Origin: Streptomyces filamentosus
GTDB taxonomy: Bacteria; Actinomycetota; Actinomycetes; Streptomycetales; Streptomycetaceae
Assembly (NCBI RefSeq): GCF_014654895.1
Contig: NZ_BNBE01000002.1
Span: 1,488,001 to 1,552,000, forward strand
Length of the DNA: 64,000 bases
Reading direction: 5' to 3'
The position numbers and the translations under genes were made by a program. This document shows, one piece after another, positions 8,188 through 17,727 of this stretch (its first letter is position 1; every line of letters begins with the position of its first letter). The notes under the pieces were generated by a model. That model saw nothing but the letters and a program-made list of their open reading frames with translations, searched no databases and had not been told where the DNA came from.

Positions 8188-8958
8188 ATGAGCACGACCC
8201 TGCCGGCCGACAGTCTGGTCGAGCTGGCCGCGCGCAAGCAGCTCCCGCACCACCAGTACACCGATCCCGCCACCGTCCGCTGGATCGCCGCCAACCGGCC
8301 GGACCTCCCCGACGGCCCGCCTCCTCCCACCCTGAGACCGAGCTCGCGACAGCTCGTGACCTGCGCGGCCCTGCCCGCCGACTGGCTGGCCGAGGCCAGG
8401 TGCCACGACTCCCTCCACGGCATCCGGCACGCCGTCCGCACAGCCGCCATGGCCGCCCTCCTCGCCGAGGCCACCGACCTGGGCGAGGACGACACCGCCA
8501 CCCTCGTCCTGGCCGCCGCGGTCCATGACTGCCGCCGGCTCCACGACAAGGACGACGCCGGCCACGGCGCCCGCGCCGCCATCTGGCTCACGGACAACGC
8601 CGGCACGGTCTGGGACCACTTCGGCCTCACCGCGACGCCGAGCCGCCTCACCGCCGCCGGCACGGCCGTCCGGCTCCACGACCTGCCGTACGAGCACTTC
8701 TCGCCGGACGACCACGCCGACCACGCCCGTACTAGGACGATCACCGACCTCCTCAAGGCCGCCGACGCCCTGGACCGATACCGCCTGCCCAAGCTCACCT
8801 GGTGGCCCGACCCCGCCCGCGTCCGCTCCAGGGCGTTCACCATCCTCCAGCCCACCGCCTTCGAGCTCGTCGTCCGATCCGAGTCCGCGTGGCTGGCCGG
8901 GACCGACAGCGCGGAAGCCGTTCTCACCAGCTTGGCGAGCATGGAGCTGATCGGCTGA
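8188..8958 (+). CDS. HD-domain protein (256 aa)
   Basis: Begins at the ATG seven bases after a strong GAGGAGGT ribosome site; an in-frame GTG nine bases earlier overlaps that site and is less likely. HD-superfamily metal ligands are visible in CHDSLHGIRHAVR, in AAAVHDCRRLHDK (the HD pair), and in KAADALDRYRLP. The family hydrolyses phosphodiesters or nucleotides. Its stop codon overlaps the start of the next gene by one base (TGATG), so the two proteins are probably made together and may form a functional pair. Confidence 0.75.
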   Translation: MSTTLPADSLVELAARKQLPHHQYTDPATVRWIAANRPDLPDGPPPPTLRPSSRQLVTCAALPADWLAEARCHDSLHGIRHAVRTAAMAALLAEATDLGEDDTATLVLAAAVHDCRRLHDKDDAGHGARAAIWLTDNAGTVWDHFGLTATPSRLTAAGTAVRLHDLPYEHFSPDDHADHARTRTITDLLKAADALDRYRLPKLTWWPDPARVRSRAFTILQPTAFELVVRSESAWLAGTDSAEAVLTSLASMELIG

Positions 8959-10325
8959 TGGACTTTCTCGACGCCTATGAGCAGTGGGCCGACGCCCACT
9001 CCTTCTTCGACACCACCCTCATCCCCAGCCCCACCGACAGTCAGGACCCGCTCGCCTCGCAGACCGCGTCCTGGGACCAGCGCTTGGCCGACACGCCCAA
9101 CGGCCGACTCCTGCGGGACAACGCGATGTTCCGGGCTCTGGCGACGGGCAACAAGCTCCACCTGCTCCACGTCACGCACGCTCTGGAGCAGATCAGCGAG
9201 CACGGCACGCTGTACCCCTCCGGCGGCTGCCTGGTCGGCAGCGTCTACTGCGCGCCCCTCACCTCCTCCGAGCACGGATTCCGCATGCATAACCTCGGCG
9301 AGTACATCCTGACCAAGGAGGCCCCGGCCTTCGTGGCGAAGGCCGGCGCTCCGAAGCGGGAGCCGACCCCGCTGATCTTCGAGGTCTCCCTCCCGCCGCA
9401 GGTGTACAGGGGTCTGGCCGGCGTGGACTACCTCCGTCTCGGCTCGATCCATCTGCAGATCTACAGCCGCCTGGAGTACCTGCTCTCCAAGGCCGAGCGC
9501 CATCAACTGCGCGAGACGATCGTCAGCCGGATCAAGAACTCCGCGCCCTTGCTCGCCCTGGCGGCTGCCATCGCTCACCAGGGCGCCACGGTCCTGCCGG
9601 AAAACTTCCTCCGGCTGCTGGACGAGACGATCCCCCGCTTACCGATACTCGGCTACGTGTACTTCGAGGCACTCGCTGAGTACCTGATGCTGCACTCCAC
9701 CACGAACGACACGCGCGATCGGGCCGAGCACGGCGAGTTCAACAACTGGCTCTACAAGGACATGTTGTTCGCGTCCTTCCCGGATATGGCCGGCAGGTTC
9801 GACCTCGCGAAGTTCCGGCCCTCTCCCACCGGCCTGGACACGCTCCTGGCCCGCATCGACCCGAGCCTCGACGCGCGCCACGCCCGCGCCTACCTGACCG
9901 AGCGGATCAGCCACCTCGTCGCGGCCCGCCTCTTCACCCCCGGCCAGATCCCCGAAGCCTGGCACCGCACCCGCTGGGAGTTCGACGGCCTCTCCACCCA
10001 GCTCGGACCGCTCCTCGGCCACCTCATCCACCGCGAGCTCCGGACCTTCGGCCGGTACCCGGACTTCTACTTCTACTACGACCAGCACAAGGCGCTCCAG
10101 GCGTGGAACTACTGGAACCACATGGACATCATCGCGCCCTTCAACGGCACGATCCCCAAGGGCGAGATCGGCATCAACCCCGCGTACCCGGATCTCGACT
10201 ACCGCGTCTGGCGGGCGGAGCAAGACGACCACGGACGACTCCACCCCGTCGAGGAACTCGCCCTGACCATCACCCCGCGCCTGGTGGACATCAAGTACAC
10301 GCTCATGCGCAACAACAGCCGCTGA
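8958..10325 (+). CDS. Unknown 455-aa protein, possible ADP-ribosyl-transferase-like N-terminus
   Basis: I do not recognise the family. It is translationally coupled to the HD protein. Residues about 65-105 contain LHLLHVTHALEQISEHG and then GGCLVGSVYC, which resembles the H-x-T start plus 'L..I...G' pattern of DarT and RNA 2'-phosphotransferase-type folds; this is a weak similarity only. The rest is soluble and mixed alpha/beta with many aromatic residues (YPDFYFYYDQHK). There are no membrane segments or signal peptide. The C-terminus ends ITPRLVDIKYTLMRNNSR. A nucleotide- or tRNA-directed role would suit the CYTH/NDPK/HD context but is unproven. Confidence 0.6.
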   Translation: MDFLDAYEQWADAHSFFDTTLIPSPTDSQDPLASQTASWDQRLADTPNGRLLRDNAMFRALATGNKLHLLHVTHALEQISEHGTLYPSGGCLVGSVYCAPLTSSEHGFRMHNLGEYILTKEAPAFVAKAGAPKREPTPLIFEVSLPPQVYRGLAGVDYLRLGSIHLQIYSRLEYLLSKAERHQLRETIVSRIKNSAPLLALAAAIAHQGATVLPENFLRLLDETIPRLPILGYVYFEALAEYLMLHSTTNDTRDRAEHGEFNNWLYKDMLFASFPDMAGRFDLAKFRPSPTGLDTLLARIDPSLDARHARAYLTERISHLVAARLFTPGQIPEAWHRTRWEFDGLSTQLGPLLGHLIHRELRTFGRYPDFYFYYDQHKALQAWNYWNHMDIIAPFNGTIPKGEIGINPAYPDLDYRVWRAEQDDHGRLHPVEELALTITPRLVDIKYTLMRNNSR

Positions 10326-10390
10326 TCCGTGCCGACCTGCACCGCAGAGCACCATCCCCTGCCCCCCTCAACCCGCCGAAGTGGAGAGGC

Positions 10391-11074
10391 ATGTCGACCC
10401 ACGAACACGCAAGCCCCACCCGCGCCTGGCCTGCCCCCACCCAGACCGCCGAGGAGATCTTTACCGAAGTCTTCCGCACCAACCACTGGGGATCGCCGGA
10501 GTCGGTCTCCGGGCCCGGATCCGAGCTGCGACAGACCGAAGCGGTCCGCGGCGCCCTCGCATCCGTCCTGGCGCGGTACCCGATCCGTACGATCACGGAC
10601 GCCGGCTGCGGAGACGTCAACTGGATCCGCCACGTCGACGGCTTCGACCGGCTGGACGCGTACGTCGGCCTGGACGTCGTCCCTGACCTCGTCGAGCTGA
10701 ACCAGAAGCGGTACGGCAGCGAGCGGATGTCCTTCCAGCAGGCCGACCTCAGCCGCGACGAGATCCCGGCCGCGGATCTCGTCCTCACCCGCGACTGCAT
10801 GGTCCACCTCACCCATCACGAGGTCCTGGCGTTCCTCGCCCGCATCGCCGCCAGCGGCTCCACCTACCTCCTTGCCACCACGTACACGGATCTGACGGAG
10901 AACCGCGACACCACGGACGGCCACTGGCGCCCGCTCAACCTCCAGGCGGCCCCTTTCCACCTCCCGTCGCCCATCGAGCACTTCGACACCGACTTCACCG
11001 ACAACGGGCGACACCACCCGGGCAACGGTCTGGGGCTGTGGAGGATCGAGCAGCTCGCCACCCGCACGACCTGA
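10391..11074 (+). CDS. Class I SAM-dependent methyltransferase (227 aa)
   Basis: A Rossmann-fold methyltransferase. Motif I is DAGCGDVNW, the acidic end of strand 2 is YVGLDVVPDLVE, and motif IV is LVLTRDCMVHLTHHEVL. The ATG follows GGAG at a good distance. There are no membrane segments. It lies 65 bases after the orphan gene and 36 before a second methyltransferase, so all three are probably co-transcribed. The target may be a small molecule or protein; nothing in the sequence settles it. Confidence 0.8.
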   Translation: MSTHEHASPTRAWPAPTQTAEEIFTEVFRTNHWGSPESVSGPGSELRQTEAVRGALASVLARYPIRTITDAGCGDVNWIRHVDGFDRLDAYVGLDVVPDLVELNQKRYGSERMSFQQADLSRDEIPAADLVLTRDCMVHLTHHEVLAFLARIAASGSTYLLATTYTDLTENRDTTDGHWRPLNLQAAPFHLPSPIEHFDTDFTDNGRHHPGNGLGLWRIEQLATRTT

Positions 11075-11110
11075 ACCACCCATCACTGGCGACCCAGGAA
11101 GTGAGACACG

Positions 11111-11845
11111 ATGGCCACGCACGACGCCCAGATAGCATCTCTCCTCGACCAGCTCGCCCTCGCCCTCGCCTCCCCGGCGACCACGCACGGCCTCGCGCGC
11201 ACGCTCAGGGCGGCCGCCAAGGAGGCCGAGCTGCACCGCCACCACCGAGCCAGCCTCGCTGGCCTGCCCGACGGCGTCCTCCAGGCCAGCCCCGCCAAGG
11301 TTCAGATCGGCGGCGGCGGTCACCGCATCGACGGCTTCTTCAACATCGACATCGTCCCGCCGGCCGACCTTCTGTGGGACGTCCGCGAGGGCCTGCCTCT
11401 CGCCGACGAGAGCACCCAGGAGATCTTCTCGGAGCACTTCCTGGAGCACATCGACTACCCCCGCTCCGCCAAGACCTACGCCCGCGAGGCGTTCCGCGTG
11501 CTCACGCCCGGCGGCCGTCTCATCACCGGGGTCCCGGACGCGGCCTTCGTGCTCAGCCAGTACCCGGCCGGCCCGGAGCAGGCCGAGGAGATGATCGCCC
11601 GCTGGTACGCCAAGCGGGACTGCCGCAAGGACATCAACACCTACCTCGACCTGATCAACTACGTCTTCCGCGACCAGGACGACGACCCCACGTACAACCC
11701 GCACTACTGGGCCTACGACTTTGAAAAGCTCAGCCAACTCTTCACCGAGGTCGGCTTCGCCGCTGTCGAGCCCTGGAGCTTCGACCCGAGCGTGGCCAAC
11801 CCGAAGCGGCAGTGGGCGAGTGTCTACGTCGTCGCGACCAAGTAG
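11111..11845 (+). CDS. SAM-dependent methyltransferase of the small 'predicted methyltransferase' type (244 aa)
   Basis: Starts at an ATG with GTGAGA nearby. The SAM-binding region is unusual: KVQIGGGGHRIDGFFNIDIVP replaces the common GxGxG strand. It is followed by EIFSEHFLEHIDY and FRVLTPGGRL, which mark the methyltransferase class seen beside glycan and secondary-metabolite genes. The N-terminal 60 residues are helical and may be a separate small domain. It is the last gene of the CYTH/NDPK/HD run before a gap of about 570 bases. Confidence 0.75.
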   Translation: MATHDAQIASLLDQLALALASPATTHGLARTLRAAAKEAELHRHHRASLAGLPDGVLQASPAKVQIGGGGHRIDGFFNIDIVPPADLLWDVREGLPLADESTQEIFSEHFLEHIDYPRSAKTYAREAFRVLTPGGRLITGVPDAAFVLSQYPAGPEQAEEMIARWYAKRDCRKDINTYLDLINYVFRDQDDDPTYNPHYWAYDFEKLSQLFTEVGFAAVEPWSFDPSVANPKRQWASVYVVATK

Positions 11846-12416
11846 GCAGCCTGACGTGCTTACGGAACTCGCCTTACGACATCGGTGATCCCCCGACATC
11901 GCCGACCTCGCCCGCGGCGGTCGTCCGGCCCCGGCAGCCACGGACGATGCCAACACGTCGGGCGGCTTCGGCTGGCTCTACTGCGGGCGGAGGGGGACGC
12001 GCGTTCTCTGGAGCGGCCCGGCAACCATCGCCACCCCCAAGCACCGATGTGCGCCTGCAAGCCGTGCATCAACACGCTCCAATAGCTGGTCCGGCAGTCC
12101 ATCCTCCTCGGCAACGCGGCGGCTGGCTCCTGTGGCAGGACGAGCCCTCAGCCGCCGAACCACCCCACGCACGGCGAACAGGCAAGCATCTCGGCCAAGG
12201 CCGGTTCCTGCGCGGCCGTTAGACCCCCGCCCGGCCAGAGCCGCGCTCATGTCGAGAAGGCTGCTCACGCCGTCCCGCGAGTCGTTCGTCCCCAACCCCA
12301 TTACCGCCCCAGCGGGTGGACTCCCTTTCCGGAGGTACGAAGGTGACAGTCGGCATCCCTGCCTCGTATGCGGTTGCGCTGTCCTACTCGTCCGAGGCTG
12401 GCCGAGTGAGGCAGCG
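11846..12416. other. Gap with no supported gene
   Basis: About 570 bases between the second methyltransferase and the next gene. Open frames exist on both strands but have low-complexity Arg/Pro-rich translations and no matching start and ribosome site. It may contain decayed sequence and the promoter of the following gene. Confidence 0.4.
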
Positions 12417-13373
12417 GTGAGCCCCCGCCCCGCCTTTGACCGGAATCCGGCGTTCGACGACGGCCCGCTGCGCAAGGTGGTCGAGGACGCGGCGATGGGT
12501 CGCTGGGAAGGCGCCCGGGAGCTTCTGGCCGCGACGGGCGCGGACTGGGACCGGCGGGTCTTCCGGCTCCAGGTCCTCGCCCGCGCCGGAGTGCGACTGA
12601 CCTTCGCGGACACCTGGGCGCAGGCCGAACCCCGCTCGCCGCACGCTCTTGCCCTGCTCGCCCATGTTCAGGCCCTGCGATCGATGGCGGACGGCCGGGC
12701 CCGTGGCCGCAGCGAGGCGATGGAACGGGCGTGGGAGGCGTGCGACGCCGCGGCCGACGCCCTGCCGCCGGACCCGTCGCCGTACATCGTCATGCTCGCG
12801 CTGCTCCGCTTCCACTCTCCTGACCGTGATCCGGCCTGGCGGGCCACCGTACGGCAGGTGTGGGAGCAGGTGGAGCAACGAGACCGGTGGAGCCGCGAGG
12901 CGCACCACGAGCTGCTTACCTACATGTTCCCCGCCTGGCACGGCACGGGCGGCGAGATGTTCCACTGGGCCCAGGAGCGGTGCGCGCAAGCGCCCCAGGG
13001 CCTGCCGCTGCACGTCCTCCCGTTGGTCGCCCTAGCCGAGTCCCACCGGCAACGGATGAAGAAGGACGGGCATCGATACGGGCTGACCGTGCATCCGTGG
13101 ACCGACAACCCTTCCACCTGGCAGGCGTGGGACAACTGGTGGGCCTACCGGGCCCCGACCCGCCTGCACGCCGGCTTCCACGAGGACGCCAACTACCTTG
13201 CCCACGCCCTGTCGTTCGCGAACCGGCATCGGGAAGCCGCCGAGGTCTTCGACGCCATCGGCCCGTACGCCACAGATGTGCCGTGGAGCTACTGCGGCGA
13301 CGCCCGGACGCTGTTCTCGCGGCATCGCGGCTGGGCGGTGAAAGCGTCCGCACCGTACCCGCATCGGCGCTGA
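12417..13373 (+). CDS. Unknown soluble protein, alpha-helical repeat-like (318 aa)
   Basis: Starts at GTG (V-SPRPAFDRNPAFDDG). It is rich in Ala, Trp and helical segments with a TPR-like rhythm (WEGARELLAATGADW, RSPHALALLAHVQALRSM, WEACDAAADALP). It contains the conserved-looking stretch HGTGGEMFHWAQERC and several Trp-rich motifs near the end (TWQAWDNWWAYRAPTR). There is no signal peptide or membrane span. Similar Streptomyces proteins are annotated as hypothetical. It precedes an amino-acid permease by 69 bases and may be co-transcribed with it. I cannot assign a function. Confidence 0.6.
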   Translation: MSPRPAFDRNPAFDDGPLRKVVEDAAMGRWEGARELLAATGADWDRRVFRLQVLARAGVRLTFADTWAQAEPRSPHALALLAHVQALRSMADGRARGRSEAMERAWEACDAAADALPPDPSPYIVMLALLRFHSPDRDPAWRATVRQVWEQVEQRDRWSREAHHELLTYMFPAWHGTGGEMFHWAQERCAQAPQGLPLHVLPLVALAESHRQRMKKDGHRYGLTVHPWTDNPSTWQAWDNWWAYRAPTRLHAGFHEDANYLAHALSFANRHREAAEVFDAIGPYATDVPWSYCGDARTLFSRHRGWAVKASAPYPHRR

Positions 13374-13442
13374 TCAGCGCGCCGCTCGTGTCCGCGGGCG
13401 GCGCCGAATCCCCTAAATCACTGACCCTGAGAGGGCACCCCT

Positions 13443-14972
13443 ATGCCTTTGGACATACCCAGCGTGACTCCCTCCGAGGAGGAGCGCCTCGCCGAGCTCG
13501 GCATCACCCAGACCCTGGACCGCTCCATGTCCGGGAAGCAGAACTTCGCCGTCTCGTTCACGATCATCAGCATCCTGTCCGGCTGCCTGACCATGTACGG
13601 GTTCGGCATGAACGCCGGCGGGCCGGCCCTGATCATGTGGGGATGGGCGTTCGTCGGCCTGATGACCCTCTTCGTCGGGCTGTCCATGGCGGAGGTCTGC
13701 TCCTCCTACCCGACGTCCGCCGGCCTCTACTTCTGGGCCCACAAACTCGCCCCGCGCAGGTCCGCTCCCGCGTGGGCCTGGTTCACCGGCTGGTTCAACA
13801 CCCTCGGGCAGGTCGCCGTCACCGCGGGCATCGACTTCGGCGCCGCCTCGTTCCTCAACGCGTACCTGAACCTCGAATTCGGCTACGCCGCCACGCCCGG
13901 CCACACGATCGTCCTCTTCGGCCTCATCCTGCTGCTCCACGCCCTCGTGAACACCTTCCGCGTGCGGATCGTGGGCTTCTTCAACACCGTGTCCGTCTGG
14001 TGGCACCTGATCGGCGTGGTGGTGATCGTCGGCGCGCTGCTCGCCGTGCCCGGCAGGCACCAGTCCCCCGGGTTCGTGTTCACCGAGTTCGTCAACAACA
14101 CGGGCTGGGGCTCCGCCGTCTACGTCGCTCTCATCGGCCTGCTGATGGCCCAGTACACGTTCACCGGCTACGACGCGTCCGCCCACATGACGGAGGAGAC
14201 GAAGAACGCCTCCGTCGAAGGGCCGAAGGGCATCGTCCGGTCCATCCTCGTCTCGTGGGCCGCCGGCTTCGTCCTGCTCTTCGGCCTGACCTTCGCCATC
14301 CAGTCGTACACCGGCGCCCTCGGGTCCGGAACAGGAGTGCCTCCCGCGCAGATCTTCCTCGACGCGCTCGGCGCGAGCACGGGCAAGCTGATGCTGCTCG
14401 TCGTCATCGGCGCCCAGCTGTTCTGCGGCATGGCCTCCGTCACCGCCAACTCCCGCATGATCTACGCCTTCTCCCGCGACGGCGCGCTGCCCTTCTCCAC
14501 GGTGTGGCACAAGCTCAACCCCGGGACACGTACGCCGACCAACGCGGTCTGGCTGGCCGCCGGCGGCGCATTCGTCCTCGGCCTGCCCTACCTCTTCAAC
14601 AGCACCGCCTACGCGGCCGTGACGTCGATCGCGACGATCGGCCTGTACATCGCCTACGTCATCCCCACCTTCCTCCGCCTCCGCCAGGGAGAGCTCTTCC
14701 AGCGCGGCCCCTGGCACCTGGGCCGCTGGTCCAAGCCCGTCGGCGTGCTCGCCGTCGCGTGGGTCGCCGTGATCACTGTCCTGTTCATGCTGCCGCAGTC
14801 CGCCCCGGTGACCGTCGACACCTTCAACTACTCCCCTGTCGCGGTCGGCGTGGTGCTCGCCTTCGCCGGCACCTGGTGGCTCGTCTCCGCCCGCAAGTGG
14901 TTCCTCAACCCGCAGCATCCGAAGAACGACATGGCCCAGCCCATCGGCAGGTCGGAGAGGACTTCTGCCTGA
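13443..14972 (+). CDS. APC-superfamily amino-acid permease (509 aa)
   Basis: A 12-helix permease. The N-terminal segment after the cytoplasmic tail contains QNFAVSFTIISILSGCLTMY. It is followed by the ACT/GABA-permease-like motif SMAEVCSSYPTSAGLYFW. Helices then run regularly to about residue 485. It probably takes up an amino acid or amine by proton symport. The ATG follows GAGAGGG. The preceding gene is an unknown soluble protein in the same direction. The substrate cannot be read from the sequence. Confidence 0.85.
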   Translation: MPLDIPSVTPSEEERLAELGITQTLDRSMSGKQNFAVSFTIISILSGCLTMYGFGMNAGGPALIMWGWAFVGLMTLFVGLSMAEVCSSYPTSAGLYFWAHKLAPRRSAPAWAWFTGWFNTLGQVAVTAGIDFGAASFLNAYLNLEFGYAATPGHTIVLFGLILLLHALVNTFRVRIVGFFNTVSVWWHLIGVVVIVGALLAVPGRHQSPGFVFTEFVNNTGWGSAVYVALIGLLMAQYTFTGYDASAHMTEETKNASVEGPKGIVRSILVSWAAGFVLLFGLTFAIQSYTGALGSGTGVPPAQIFLDALGASTGKLMLLVVIGAQLFCGMASVTANSRMIYAFSRDGALPFSTVWHKLNPGTRTPTNAVWLAAGGAFVLGLPYLFNSTAYAAVTSIATIGLYIAYVIPTFLRLRQGELFQRGPWHLGRWSKPVGVLAVAWVAVITVLFMLPQSAPVTVDTFNYSPVAVGVVLAFAGTWWLVSARKWFLNPQHPKNDMAQPIGRSERTSA

Positions 14973-15617
14973 CGCCGACGGTCAGCCGCCTTCGCCCCCC
15001 GTGATCGACGTCAAGAAGGGGAACTGCTCGGCAACACCAAGCGGGACGCGAAGCGACTGACGGCTGCCGCCCCATGACCAGGCCCCGGCCGGGAGCGTCC
15101 CACTCTCGGCCGGGGACACATCACCACCCCCCCACGGAGCCCTGCTGCACGACCGCTCCATCGAAGACCAGGAGGCATCCGCCATCGCCTTCTGGCTCGA
15201 CCACTGGCAGAGCGGGAAGCTGCCGTCGCTCATATGAACCCTCCCCGCTGCTGGCACCTGTCACCTGCACCAGACAAGATCACCAACTCCTGGTGCCGAC
15301 GTGTTGGCGGCGGCTTCCGCTCTGAACACCAGGACACAGGAGACGTCCGGGTCGCCTGCCAGCCGCTTCGGGCAACCAAAGTGAGGCGTTCGCAGCGCTC
15401 CTGCTGACCGCCTACAGCCGCAACGACCGAGCATCGGCGTTTCGGCCAACCCGCCCCCGCCGACGCGCTCTTGCGCGGCAAGGGTCGGTGCACTGCGCAC
15501 CTTCGAAGAACCGCTGAACCCCGGGGTGCGCAACCCGACCGAAAGACACGTGTTCGAAATCGCGGCGGCGTCGTTGGACACGCCGACGCCACCACCACGC
15601 CTCCGAGAGGGAACACA
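14973..15617. other. Gap with possible gene remnant
   Basis: About 645 bases without a complete gene. One frame ends at 15237 with a protein-like tail (AIAFWLDHWQSGKLPSLI) but has no start codon before an upstream stop at 15058-15060. It may be the 3' end of a decayed gene. The last part should hold the promoter of the ABC transporter gene and its AGAGGG ribosome site. Confidence 0.35.
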
Positions 15618-17657
15618 TTGACGCAAGTCGAACCAGGCGCCGACGAGACCAAGGACCCGTCGAAGGCAGCCGCGACGGCCGCGACCAACATTTCGGACGC
15701 CGAGCGCGAGCTGTACGGCGGCCGGCTGCGCTACGACCAGTCCTACGTCCGGCACGAAGGGCCGCTGACCCGACTGGGCTTCGGGCACATGGCAGCGGCG
15801 CTGCCCCGCATGGTGGGCATGGTGCTGCGCACCGGCTGGCAGACGGACCGGCGGGCGCTCGCTGGGGTCGTGGCAGCCCAGCTCGGGCAGGGCTTGACGA
15901 CGGGCTGGGGGCTGGTGGCGGTCAACAGCGTCCTCACCCAGCTGTTCGCCGACGGTCCGACCGCGGACAAGCTCCGCGACGCCCTGCCGTCGCTGGCCGT
16001 GCTCGCAGTCACAGCGGTGGCGACCGCGGTGCTGTCGGCGTGGTCGACAGCCATGTCAGGCCGGCTGGAGCCGCAGGTAGAGCGGGCGGTCTCCGCCCGG
16101 TACTACACGGCCGTCACCCACGTCGAGGTCGAGGCGACCGAGCGACCGGAGGTCCAGCGGGTCCTGGAGGCAGGGAAGTTCGGCACGGATTCGGCCCGCA
16201 GCATGCTGCGGCTTTCGGTCGGCGTGGGCAGCGTCGTGATCGGCATGGCGGCGGCCGCGGTCGTACTCGCGGCGCTGCACTGGGCGCTGCTGCCAATGCT
16301 GCTGGCCATCGCCCTCCCCAAGGGATGGGGAGCGGTCCGCTCCGCGCGCCGCGAGTACCTCTCCCGCCTGAACTGGGTCGACCACCGCAGGGCGATCGCC
16401 TCCCTGCTCGCCTACCTGACCCGCCCGCACGCCGCCGGGGAGATCCGTGTACACGCCGCTGGCACCAAGCTGCTGTCCAGCTACGAGGAGATGTCGAGGC
16501 AGACGGAGGCGGAGCAGCGGCGCCTGGCCCGGGCACAGGCTTCCACAGACCTGATCGCTGGCGGCTTCGCGGGGCTCGCGTCGTTGGCCTGCTACGGGGT
16601 GCTGTGGTGGCTCCTGGCGACCGGTGGTCTGCCGCTCGCCGTCGGCGGCACGGCGGTGATCGCCATCCGCACCTCGACGGCACGGCTCACGTCACTGGTA
16701 CAGCAGGTCAACCGCTTGTACGAGGAGCTGCTGTTCCTCACCGACACCGAGGACGCCATCAAGGTGGCAGGCGAGAACGCCATCCCGTCCGCCGGTGCGC
16801 CGCTGCCCACACCTACTCGGGAGGTGCTGGCGGAGGACGTGTCGTTCACCTACCCGGGGGCCGATGGTCCTTCGCTGAAGGGTGTGAGCGTGCGGGTTCC
16901 CCGGGGGAAGGTGACGGCCTTGGTGGGTGCGAACGGCTCGGGGAAGACCACGCTCACGAAGGTGCTGGCCGGAGTGCTGCTGCCCTCCGAAGGGGACGTG
17001 TGGTGGGTGGGTGAGTCGGGCGAGCGGGTCGAGCTTCGTGAGGCGGACCGCTCCCAGGTCTTCGGCGCCGTGGGTCTGCTGGCGCAGGACTTCCCGCGCT
17101 GGGAGATGACGGCAGCCGCGAACGTGGCCATCGGGATCGGCGACCGTCCACGGGACATGGACCGCGTTCGCCAGGCCGCCAACGAGGCGGGCGTGCTCGA
17201 CCTGATCGAGGGCCTGCCGCACGGCTGGGACTCGATCGTGTTCAAGGGCTACGAGCGGGGTGTCCAGCTCTCGGGCGGACAGTGGCAGAAACTGGGGACC
17301 GCTCGAACAAGGTACCGGCAGGCGCCGTTCCTGCTGGTCGACGAACCGACGTCGGCGCTCGATCCCCATGCGGAAATCGCCGCGTTCCAGGGGCTGTGGT
17401 CCCTGGCCGCGGAAGGGCACGCGGTCGTCCTCGTCACCCACCGGCTCGCCGCGACCATGAACGCCGACCACATCTACGTCCTCGATCAGGGGCGCGTCGT
17501 CGAGGACGGCACCCACGAGGACCTGATGGCCCGCGAGGGCGGCCTGTACCAGGGGATGTTCTCCGCCCAGGCCGCTCAGTACGGACTCGCGCCCGCCGCC
17601 GACATGCTTCCAGGCCCCCGCAGCGCCCAGGCGCCCGACCACGAGACGGCGAGCTGA
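15618..17657 (+). CDS. ABC exporter, fused membrane and ATPase domains (679 aa)
   Basis: Starts with TTG after AGAGGG. Residues about 60-330 contain about six membrane helices of the exporter type (QGLTTGWGLVAVNSVL, MLLAIALPKGW, LACYGVLWWLLA). Residues about 400-640 are the ATPase: Walker A ALVGANGSGKTTLTK, signature LSGGQWQKLG, Walker B FLLVDEPTSALD and the His loop LVTHRLA. A half-transporter of this type works as a dimer and exports lipids, peptides or small molecules. It opens the rightward Nudix/methyltransferase cluster and is the natural exporter of its product. The direction of transport is inferred from the architecture. Confidence 0.9.
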   Translation: MTQVEPGADETKDPSKAAATAATNISDAERELYGGRLRYDQSYVRHEGPLTRLGFGHMAAALPRMVGMVLRTGWQTDRRALAGVVAAQLGQGLTTGWGLVAVNSVLTQLFADGPTADKLRDALPSLAVLAVTAVATAVLSAWSTAMSGRLEPQVERAVSARYYTAVTHVEVEATERPEVQRVLEAGKFGTDSARSMLRLSVGVGSVVIGMAAAAVVLAALHWALLPMLLAIALPKGWGAVRSARREYLSRLNWVDHRRAIASLLAYLTRPHAAGEIRVHAAGTKLLSSYEEMSRQTEAEQRRLARAQASTDLIAGGFAGLASLACYGVLWWLLATGGLPLAVGGTAVIAIRTSTARLTSLVQQVNRLYEELLFLTDTEDAIKVAGENAIPSAGAPLPTPTREVLAEDVSFTYPGADGPSLKGVSVRVPRGKVTALVGANGSGKTTLTKVLAGVLLPSEGDVWWVGESGERVELREADRSQVFGAVGLLAQDFPRWEMTAAANVAIGIGDRPRDMDRVRQAANEAGVLDLIEGLPHGWDSIVFKGYERGVQLSGGQWQKLGTARTRYRQAPFLLVDEPTSALDPHAEIAAFQGLWSLAAEGHAVVLVTHRLAATMNADHIYVLDQGRVVEDGTHEDLMAREGGLYQGMFSAQAAQYGLAPAADMLPGPRSAQAPDHETAS

Positions 17658-17727
17658 CCACCTACGCGACCTCCACCAGCCCGGCCCCGCAGCACCCCGC
17701 CCCTACGTCGAAGGCGAGACGACGCTC

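Noticed and set aside
10199..11956. 585-codon minus-strand frame across the two methyltransferases
   Set aside because: Antisense shadow created by high GC in third positions; both plus-strand genes have clear methyltransferase motifs and ribosome sites.
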